From Ruminococcus sp. (GTDB lineage Bacteria > Bacillota > Clostridia > Oscillospirales > Acutalibacteraceae): 6,343 nt of DNA. Of this stretch, positions 1-5,263 are shown one piece after another; within the stretch, counting starts at the first letter, position 1, and every line of letters begins with the position of its first letter. The stretch lies in NCBI GenBank assembly GCA_017502425.1, contig JAFVVB010000156.1, forward strand, positions 1 to 6,343, read 5' to 3'. Below the pieces are notes generated by a model, which had not been told where the DNA came from, made no database searches, and was given only the letters and a program-made list of their open reading frames with translations. The position numbers and the translations under genes were made by a program.

Positions 1-791
1 GTATGACAAACCATTCTTTTTTATTCACCTGCAAAAATGAACAATATATTTTCCGTATCCCAGGCGAAGGAACAGATCAGCTAATCAATCGAGAACAGGA
101 ATTCGAAGTATATCAACAAATACATGATAAAAATATTTGTGATGAAATCATATATATCAACCCTAAGAATGGTTATAAAATCACTAAATTTATTAATCAA
201 GCAAAAAATTGTGATCCAAACAATATAAACGAAGTAAAAAAATGTATGCACGCTCTTCGCGATTTTCACAATATGAACTTGTCTGTAAAACATAACTTTA
301 ATATTTTCGAACAAATAGCGTATTATGAAAAACTACGCAACAAAAATTCTGTTTATAGCGATTACGAAAACACTAAAGAAAAAATATATGAGCTAAAAAA
401 ACACATAGATAGTCAGGAGAAGGCTTCTTGTTTATGTCATATTGACTCTGTTTGTGATAACTTTATTTTTTCCAACGATAAAATATACCTTATCGATTGG
501 GAATATGCCGGAATGCAAGATCCTCATGTAGATATTGCAATGTTTGCAATTTATGCATTATACGATAAGTCACAAATAGATCAACTTATTGATTTTTATT
601 TTCAGAATAATTGTGATAAAAGCACTAGATTAAAGATATACTGCTACATTGCCTCTTGTGGTTTACTATGGAGTAATTGGTGTGAATATAAAGCTACCCT
701 AGGTGAAACTTTTGGAGAGTATTCACTACGTCAATATAGATATGCAAAAGATTACTATCGATACTATAAGGAGGGAATTTCTGATGAATAA
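1..791 (+). CDS. licA: LicA-type choline kinase, 5' end cut by window edge
   Basis: Phosphorylates choline to phosphocholine with ATP in the cytoplasm, the first committed step of phosphocholine decoration. The fold is that of the choline kinase/aminoglycoside phosphotransferase family. Counting from the Met codon at base 3, the Brenner motif HxDxxxxN is H146, D148 and N153. The metal-binding segment is LIDWEY (163-168) with D165, followed by D177 in VDIA. The ATG at base 3 is probably not the start: it falls in the GMTNxSF segment that forms the N-terminal nucleotide loop in LicA and choline kinases. The two preceding bases (GT) fit a Gly codon, and there is no room for a ribosome binding site. 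About 30-40 residues are therefore missing if this is a standalone kinase of roughly 300 residues; an N-terminal fusion outside the window is also possible. The gene is very AT-rich and overlaps the next gene by 8 bp. Choline is preferred over ethanolamine because of the neighbours, not because of any specificity residue seen here. Confidence 0.85.
   Translation, partial: MTNHSFLFTCKNEQYIFRIPGEGTDQLINREQEFEVYQQIHDKNICDEIIYINPKNGYKITKFINQAKNCDPNNINEVKKCMHALRDFHNMNLSVKHNFNIFEQIAYYEKLRNKNSVYSDYENTKEKIYELKKHIDSQEKASCLCHIDSVCDNFIFSNDKIYLIDWEYAGMQDPHVDIAMFAIYALYDKSQIDQLIDFYFQNNCDKSTRLKIYCYIASCGLLWSNWCEYKATLGETFGEYSLRQYRYAKDYYRYYKEGISDE
768..775 (+). promoter_or_regulatory. Ribosome binding site of licC
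   Basis: AAGGAGGG lies inside the end of licA, 8 bases before the ATG at 784. It decides the licC start. The in-frame ATG further upstream at 703 has no comparable site and would add 27 residues before the nucleotide-binding loop, where the family normally begins. Confidence 0.85.
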
Positions 792-1497
792 TGTAGAACG
801 TGCAATTATTTTAGCAGCTGGTAAAGGTAGCCGAATGAGACCATTAACTAATACCATCCCAAAGCCACTACTTAAAGTATTTGGACAACCTATCATTGAA
901 CACTCTATCGAACTACTGCTGCAAAAGGGGATTTCTGAAATATATGTTGTAGTAGGTTATCTTTCCGAGCAGTTCAACTACCTTATAGAAAAGTATAACA
1001 TCACAATTATCAAGAATGATATGTATGATGTTTGTAACAACATCTCCTCTCTATATTTGGTCAGAGACAACCTAGAAAACGCTATTGTTATGGACGGAGA
1101 TATATGGATATCAGATAGTGATGTTATACTCACATCCTTTGACTGCTCTGGATACACAAGCATCTGGACGGATTCATTTTCTAACGAATGGATTCAAATT
1201 ACAGATATTGATGGATATGTCAAAAAATGTTTCCGTAATGGTTATGATAATGGATGGATTTTATACAGTATTTCTTATTGGTCTTCTTCCGATGCCAAAC
1301 AACTAAAGGAAGATATAAAGAACGAATACATAACACATAAGCAAACAGATATTTTTTGGGATGATGTAGCAATGTTCTGTTACCCTGAAAAGTATCAACT
1401 AAAAATCAAGCCAGTTTCCAATGATGCAATTCGTGAATTTGATACTATCAACGAATTGGCGTCTTTTGATAAATCATATATGGAGGTTTTATTATGA
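784..1497 (+). CDS. licC: LicC-type CTP:phosphocholine cytidylyltransferase
   Basis: Makes CDP-choline and pyrophosphate from phosphocholine and CTP in the cytoplasm, giving the activated donor used by LicD-type transferases. The protein has 237 residues, close to pneumococcal LicC (about 229). The N-terminal nucleotidyltransferase signature LAAGKGSRMRP is at 10-20, followed by PKPL with K27. The metal-binding region is VMDGD (102-106), with a second acidic site at WDD (192-194). The segments NEW (134-136) and EFDTINEL (218-225) resemble equivalent segments of pneumococcal LicC, recalled from memory rather than aligned. The start at 784 is set by a strong ribosome binding site and lies 8 bp inside licA. 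The stop overlaps the next start as ATGA (1494-1497), so translation of all three genes is probably coupled. A generic sugar-phosphate nucleotidyltransferase is the main alternative, but the NEW and WDD segments and the adjacent choline kinase argue for LicC. Confidence 0.88.
   Translation: MNNVERAIILAAGKGSRMRPLTNTIPKPLLKVFGQPIIEHSIELLLQKGISEIYVVVGYLSEQFNYLIEKYNITIIKNDMYDVCNNISSLYLVRDNLENAIVMDGDIWISDSDVILTSFDCSGYTSIWTDSFSNEWIQITDIDGYVKKCFRNGYDNGWILYSISYWSSSDAKQLKEDIKNEYITHKQTDIFWDDVAMFCYPEKYQLKIKPVSNDAIREFDTINELASFDKSYMEVLL
1482..1486 (+). promoter_or_regulatory. Ribosome binding site of the BCCT transporter gene
   Basis: GGAGG lies inside the end of licC, 7 bases before the ATG at 1494. It supports 1494 as the start over the in-frame ATG at 1506, whose upstream sequence is A-rich without a comparable site. 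Confidence 0.8.
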
Positions 1498-3059
1498 AAT
1501 CAAAAATGAAAAACATTGATTTTCCAATCATATTGTTTCCTGTTACTTGCGTTATTGCACTTTTTATTTTGTTTATACTTCAACCAAACCAATCCACAAA
1601 TGTATTAAATACAATACGTGGTTTTTTAGGAAATCAATTGGGTTCATATTATTTGTTACTAGGTTTAGGTATTTTCATTCTTACTATTATTATCGCTTGC
1701 TCAAAGTACGGAAGAATACGACTTGGTTATACTGAAAGACCATTGTTCTCAAATTTTAGTTGGGGTGCAATGATTTTCACATCAACACTTGCTGCTGACA
1801 TTCTTTTCTATTCTATGAGCGAATGGGCTATGTATGCAAATGAACAACACGTCCACGATTTAGGTTCAGTGCAAGATTGGGCTTCAACTTTTCCACTATT
1901 TCATTGGGGACCAATCGCCTGGGGTATATATATCATTTTAGCCGTAGCTTTTGGTTTTATGTTACATATTCGTGGAAGAAAAAAACAACGTTTTTCGGAA
2001 GCGTGCCGTCCTTTACTTGGCGACAAAGTTGATGGTATTCCAGGAAAAGTAATAGATATTACTTGTGTTATTGCTCTTTTGTGTGGTACTGCAACAACTT
2101 TTTCCGTAACCACTCCATTGTTATCTGCAGGCATTAGTCGTGTATTCGGATTACCTAATACGGTTGGTCTTGTTATTATGATTTTAGCATTAATAGCTGC
2201 CGTTTACACAATAACCGTACTGTTTGGAATCAAGGGTATTTCAAAGCTTGCATCTTTCTGTGTGTACTTATTCTTTGCACTACTTGCTTATGTGCTAGTT
2301 GCTGGCGGGCAATTTGTCTATATTGTTGAAACAGGTATATCAGGTATAGGTAATATGATTCAAAACTTTATTGGACTCTCAACATATACTGATCCATTAC
2401 GTACCAATAGTTTTCCACAAAACTGGACACTTTACTACTGGGCATATTGGATGGCTTGGTGTGTTGCAACGCCATTTTTCATAGCTACAATCTCTAAAGG
2501 TCGTACTATAAGAAACATCATAATTGGATGTTATACTTGTGGCCTTAGCGGAACATTTATGTCATTTATAGTCTTAGGCGGATATGGTCTTGGACAGCAA
2601 ATGAAAAATGGTAACGGTTTAGCTGATGTTATCTACAACCTTGATTTCAGTATTAACTATGAAGAAATACTTAACGTATTTAATCCATTACCTTTACCTG
2701 AAATTGTAATTATTGTACTAGTTATTTCCATGATTTTATTCTATGCTACTACTTTTGACACATTAACAATGGTAGTATCTAACTATTCCTATAAAAACTT
2801 AAAATCAGAAGAAGAAGCAAGCAAACTCATGAGAACATTTTGGTCGATTATTTTCATCCTTTTCCCTATTGCACTTGTTTTCTCAGAAAACACCTTAGCT
2901 AGCCTACAATCTGTTTCGATTATCGCCGCATTTCCTATAGGAATAATAATAATCCTTGTTGTTTGTTCATTCTTTAAAGATGCAAACTTATATTTAAAGG
3001 AAATAGGCTACAAAGATTCTATAATCGAGTGTCCAATCGATAAAATGACCAACGATTAA
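1494..3059 (+). CDS. BCCT-family transporter, probable choline importer
   Basis: A 521-residue polytopic membrane protein of the betaine/carnitine/choline transporter family, probably importing choline for the kinase and cytidylyltransferase in the same operon. Compared with Corynebacterium BetP from memory, the aromatic cage for the trimethylammonium group is present: W138, W143 and Y146 (BetP W189, W194, Y197) and W319 (BetP W374). The BCCT signature region runs from W311 to about R340: WTLYYWAYWMAW, then ISKGRTIR at 333-340. BetP W373 is Tyr here (Y318). The glycine stretch GMGIG of BetP is replaced by TLAAD (98-102), with D102 at the position of BetP G153; Asp there is typical of BetT-like choline transporters. 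T419 and T420 match BetP T467 and S468, which lie at a sodium site. The protein lacks the long charged termini of the osmosensing members, so a nutritional role is likelier than osmoprotection. It occupies the operon place of LicB, a different (DMT-type) choline permease. Ion coupling is not determined. Confidence 0.92.
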   Translation: MKSKMKNIDFPIILFPVTCVIALFILFILQPNQSTNVLNTIRGFLGNQLGSYYLLLGLGIFILTIIIACSKYGRIRLGYTERPLFSNFSWGAMIFTSTLAADILFYSMSEWAMYANEQHVHDLGSVQDWASTFPLFHWGPIAWGIYIILAVAFGFMLHIRGRKKQRFSEACRPLLGDKVDGIPGKVIDITCVIALLCGTATTFSVTTPLLSAGISRVFGLPNTVGLVIMILALIAAVYTITVLFGIKGISKLASFCVYLFFALLAYVLVAGGQFVYIVETGISGIGNMIQNFIGLSTYTDPLRTNSFPQNWTLYYWAYWMAWCVATPFFIATISKGRTIRNIIIGCYTCGLSGTFMSFIVLGGYGLGQQMKNGNGLADVIYNLDFSINYEEILNVFNPLPLPEIVIIVLVISMILFYATTFDTLTMVVSNYSYKNLKSEEEASKLMRTFWSIIFILFPIALVFSENTLASLQSVSIIAAFPIGIIIILVVCSFFKDANLYLKEIGYKDSIIECPIDKMTND

Positions 3060-3080
3060 TCAAACAATTATTATCCAAAA

Positions 3081-3109
3081 GTATAAATCTCCTTGTCTTA
3101 CAGATACTA
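3081..3109 (+). promoter_or_regulatory. Candidate sigma-G-like promoter of spoVT
   Basis: GTATA at 3081-3085 and GATACTA at 3103-3109 are separated by 17 bases. They resemble forespore sigma-G elements (roughly GMATR and CATNHTA), with one mismatch in each box. B. subtilis spoVT is known to be sigma-G controlled. Transcription would begin at about 3115-3118, which removes the left arm of the hairpin. Such short AT-rich matches can arise by chance, so this is only a candidate. Confidence 0.35.
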
Positions 3110-3136
3110 ACAGTACTCAAAAAGATAAGGAGATTT
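3085..3136 (+). promoter_or_regulatory. Inverted repeat enclosing the spoVT ribosome binding site
   Basis: The left arm (3085-3099, AAATCTCCTTGTCTT) pairs with the right arm (3122-3136, AAGATAAGGAGATTT) over 15 positions: 14 Watson-Crick pairs and one G-U (3095 with 3126). The loop has 22 bases. The AAGGAG of spoVT (3127-3132) is fully paired with CTCCTT (3089-3094). In any transcript coming from the upstream operon this hairpin would hide the ribosome binding site. It could also act as a weak terminator for that operon, but only a short TTTT (3134-3137), mostly inside the stem, follows. Folding energy was not computed. Confidence 0.75.
3127..3132 (+). promoter_or_regulatory. Ribosome binding site of spoVT
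   Basis: AAGGAG sits 10 bases before the ATG at 3143. The site lies wholly within the right arm of an inverted repeat, so its accessibility depends on where the transcript starts. Confidence 0.85.
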
Positions 3137-3142
3137 TAATAT

Positions 3143-3685
3143 ATGAAAGCAACAGGAATTGTAAGAAGAATTGACGACCTAGGTCGTGTTGTTATCCCAA
3201 AAGAAATCAGACGTACCTTGCGTATTCGTGAGGGCGACCCGCTTGAGATTTATACAGCCACTGACGGTGAAGTTATATTCAAAAAATACTCACCCGTCGG
3301 AGAGCTTTCCACATTCGCTGCTCAGTACGCGGACGTACTCTCACGGATCAGCTCAATGCCGACGCTTATCTGCGACCGCGACCACGTTATAGCGGCGGCT
3401 GGTGTATCAAAGCGTGAGTATTTAGAGCGCAGAGTCACTTCTGTACTTGAAAACTACATGGAAAACCGTCGTTCCTATACCGCCCACACAAACTGTGTCG
3501 ATGAAGTTCAACCGGTCGAAGGTATGGACCACGTAGCATCAATCATCTATCCTATAATTGCATCAGGTGATGTCACAGGAGCTGTGATTATGCTAAAAGG
3601 CGATACTATCAAAATCCCGACCGACACCGAAATAAAGCTCGCTCAGTCAGCGGCGGCTTTTCTAGGAAAACAAATGGAAGAATAA
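3143..3685 (+). CDS. spoVT: Stage V sporulation protein T, AbrB-family regulator
   Basis: DNA-binding regulator that acts in the developing forespore, tuning sigma-G-dependent genes. The 180-residue length matches the B. subtilis protein (178). Residues 1-52 form the swapped-hairpin AbrB/SpoVT DNA-binding domain; the stretch from MKATGIVRRID through PKEIRRTLRIREGDPLEIY appears almost identical to the Bacillus protein as remembered. A GAF-like C-terminal domain follows from about residue 56, containing LICDRDHVIAAAG (75-87) and ending AAAFLGKQMEE. The gene has clearly higher GC than the operon before it and is closed by its own terminator, so it is probably a single-gene unit with some possible read-through from upstream. 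It identifies the host as an endospore former or a recent descendant of one. Other AbrB-like regulators lack the GAF half, so the assignment is firm. Confidence 0.97.
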   Translation: MKATGIVRRIDDLGRVVIPKEIRRTLRIREGDPLEIYTATDGEVIFKKYSPVGELSTFAAQYADVLSRISSMPTLICDRDHVIAAAGVSKREYLERRVTSVLENYMENRRSYTAHTNCVDEVQPVEGMDHVASIIYPIIASGDVTGAVIMLKGDTIKIPTDTEIKLAQSAAAFLGKQMEE

Positions 3686-3691
3686 ACTCTT

Positions 3692-3727
3692 AGGTCAAAC
3701 CTCTTTTGCGGTTTGACCTTTTGTTTT
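3692..3727 (+). terminator. Intrinsic terminator after spoVT
   Basis: A perfect 10-bp stem, AGGTCAAACC (3692-3701) with GGTTTGACCT (3710-3719), has an 8-base loop and is followed by a T-rich tract (TTTTGTTTT). It begins 6 bases after the spoVT stop. Confidence 0.93.
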
Positions 3728-3788
3728 ATACATAACGCAAAAAATGAGAAATTATGCCGAAAAACACTACAATTTGGCGTATTTTCAA

Positions 3789-3816
3789 TTGACATTACGA
3801 TATATAGTGTGATAAC
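3789..3816 (+). promoter_or_regulatory. Sigma-A-type promoter of the GH3-like gene
   Basis: A perfect -35 box TTGACA (3789-3794) is followed by a 16-base spacer and GATAAC (3811-3816), preceded by TGT to form an extended -10. TAACAT (3813-3818) with an 18-base spacer is the alternative -10. Located between the spoVT terminator and the next start codon, this points to vegetative expression independent of spoVT. Confidence 0.65.
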
Positions 3817-3835
3817 ATTATTATATATTATCTTT

Positions 3836-3842
3836 AGGGGGA
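3836..3842 (+). promoter_or_regulatory. Ribosome binding site of the GH3-like gene
   Basis: AGGGGGA ends 6 bases before the ATG at 3849. An ATG at 3844 is in another frame, is too close to this site and does not lead into the protein, so 3849 is preferred. Confidence 0.75.
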
Positions 3843-3848
3843 AATGTT

Positions 3849-5144
3849 ATGGCAACATATCGTCACGCAAAAGGTCCGAATTTCGGCCAGATTGCTATCA
3901 TCGCGCTAATCGTAGTGGTTGCGCTTTCTATAATCTCAGGTGCGGCTTTCGCTATACACCACTTCAGCTCAAGTAAAGAAAAGGTTGAAGAAACTAAGGC
4001 TACTCAAGCCACCACTCCTGCCACAGTAGACGAAGCTCCTACTGAGGCTCCTACCGAAGACCCTGAACTCGAGTATGAAAAGCTTGCTAAAGACTACTTA
4101 AGCAAAATGACTGAGGACGAGAAAATCTACCAGATGCTCATCGTTACTCCTAAGACTCTCACCGGTGTGTCAGGTGTTACCGAAGCAGGTCCTGTGACCC
4201 AGAGCGCTATCGAAACATATCCTGTCGGTGGTATACTTTACGACAGCGAAAATTTTGAGAATTCTACCCAGACTATCGAGCTCATCAAAAACTCACAGTC
4301 TTTTGCTAAAACACCTATGTTCATCGCAGTAAACGAAGAGGGTGGCGAAAACTCTCCTGTTTCTTCTACACTCACAGCTACTAAGTTAAACGCTATGTCT
4401 ACTTACGCTAGTGAAGGCGAAGCAAAAGCTCAGGAAAACGCTGCTACTATCGCTAAAGATATCAAAGCTTACGGCTTTAATATGAACCTTTCACCTATCG
4501 CTAACATCACAGGTGACAATGCTTTTGGTGCTGACTCAGCTACCGCATCACCGCTCGTCGCAGCTGCTGTAAAAGGCTACGAGGAAAAGAAGGTCATTTC
4601 AACACTCAAATCTTTCCCTACTTTAGAAGATACTACTGACACAGCTGATAAGCTCAAAGCAGATACACTTCTTCCGTTCATGGCAGGTATTGACAGTAAC
4701 GCCGGTTTTGTGATGTTATCTGACTGCAAAGCTACTGCTATTGATGCACAGTATCCTGCATACATGTCTCAAAACATCGTATCCGAGTTACTCATCAAAG
4801 ACCTCAAATTCGACGGTGTTATCATGACTCCTGCTTTATCCGACAGCCTCACTACTTCAACTTACCAAGTAGCTGATATCGTTAAGAATTCTATCAACGC
4901 AGGTGTAAATGTTTTCCTTTCACCGTCTGACGCTAACGCTTACGCAGAAGCTATCAAAACCGCTGTGGCAAATAAAGAAATCACACAGCAACAGATTGAT
5001 AACAGCGTTACTAAAATTTTAAAGCTTAAATTCAAATACGGTATTATTTCCAAGAGCAGCGAATCAACACCTATGCAGGCTGCTACCGAAGCTTCTACAT
5101 ACGCTACACAAACTTCCAGCGAAACTACCGCATTGATGCAGTAA
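3849..5144 (+). CDS. Exported GH3/NagZ-like protein, probable pseudoenzyme
   Basis: A 431-residue envelope protein with a fold resembling family 3 glycoside hydrolases of the NagZ type, which remove N-acetylglucosamine from muropeptides. A short basic N-terminus precedes a hydrophobic segment (about 15-35). It may be a membrane anchor, or a signal peptide cut after AFA (33-35); no lipobox is seen. A Thr/Ala/Glu/Pro-rich linker (44-72) then leads to the domain (about 77-400), and the tail (402-431) is Ser/Thr-rich. Family landmarks remain: YPVGGILY (124-131), EEGG (163-166), YGFNMNLSPIANI (208-220), LKSFP (253-257), FDGVIMT (321-327) and AGVNVFLSP (351-359). Catalytic positions do not: the KHFPGHGDT motif reads KSFPTLEDT (254-262), the following DSH dyad has no His, and the TD nucleophile is T327-P328. 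No His occurs after residue 38. Hydrolysis by the NagZ mechanism therefore looks impossible; a binding or structural role is inferred. The gene is a single unit flanked by promoter and terminator, with no frameshift, so it is probably functional rather than decayed. Confidence 0.85.
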   Translation: MATYRHAKGPNFGQIAIIALIVVVALSIISGAAFAIHHFSSSKEKVEETKATQATTPATVDEAPTEAPTEDPELEYEKLAKDYLSKMTEDEKIYQMLIVTPKTLTGVSGVTEAGPVTQSAIETYPVGGILYDSENFENSTQTIELIKNSQSFAKTPMFIAVNEEGGENSPVSSTLTATKLNAMSTYASEGEAKAQENAATIAKDIKAYGFNMNLSPIANITGDNAFGADSATASPLVAAAVKGYEEKKVISTLKSFPTLEDTTDTADKLKADTLLPFMAGIDSNAGFVMLSDCKATAIDAQYPAYMSQNIVSELLIKDLKFDGVIMTPALSDSLTTSTYQVADIVKNSINAGVNVFLSPSDANAYAEAIKTAVANKEITQQQIDNSVTKILKLKFKYGIISKSSESTPMQAATEASTYATQTSSETTALMQ

Positions 5145-5148
5145 TACT

Positions 5149-5179
5149 AAAAAGAGCCGAATTAATCGGCTCTTTTTTT
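5149..5179 (+). terminator. Intrinsic terminator after the GH3-like gene
   Basis: AAAAAGAGCCGA (5149-5160) pairs with TCGGCTCTTTTT (5166-5177) around a 5-base loop, with a run of seven T (5173-5179). It starts 4 bases after the stop codon. The A/T symmetry of the stem would also allow some function on the opposite strand. Confidence 0.94.
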
Positions 5180-5221
5180 GAATAATTATTTTCAAATAGT
5201 TAATATTTTACATATGTATTA

Positions 5222-5230
5222 TGGTACAAT
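5222..5230 (+). promoter_or_regulatory. Possible extended -10 promoter of the ABC transporter gene
   Basis: TGGTACAAT provides a TGn extension and a five-of-six match to TATAAT. The -35 region is AT-rich without a good box (AATATT at 5202-5207 with a 17-base spacer). The position, between a terminator and the next ribosome binding site, fits a promoter. Confidence 0.5.
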
Positions 5231-5249
5231 ATCATAGGAAAATTATGGA

Positions 5250-5255
5250 AAGGAG
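5250..5255 (+). promoter_or_regulatory. Ribosome binding site deciding a TTG start
   Basis: AAGGAG lies 8 bases before TTG at 5264. No ATG or GTG in that frame is available nearby, and the translation from TTG begins with the usual N-terminus of this ATPase type (LLQIRNISKKY), so TTG is the likely start. Confidence 0.85.
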
Positions 5256-5263
5256 CATAAAAG

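Noticed and set aside
703..783. Upstream in-frame ATG that would lengthen licC by 27 residues
   Set aside because: It lies deep in licA with no ribosome binding site, while 784 has AAGGAGGG at good spacing and places the nucleotide loop at the usual distance from the N-terminus.
3085..3137. The spoVT leader hairpin as a pure intrinsic terminator of the phosphocholine operon
   Set aside because: The stem is AT-rich, the loop is 22 bases and the T tract is only four long, mostly inside the stem. The two terminators later in the window are far better. A partial terminator role is not excluded.
3801..3835. Possible operator near the GH3-like promoter (imperfect palindrome TGTGATAACA at 3808-3817)
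   Set aside because: The symmetry is short and imperfect, in very AT-rich DNA overlapping the -10 box, so it is not distinguishable from chance.
3713..3976. 87-codon open frame on the + strand across the terminator and the start of the GH3-like gene
   Set aside because: It begins inside the spoVT terminator, has no ribosome binding site, encodes a Cys/Arg-rich sequence of no recognisable type, and overlaps the real gene in another frame.
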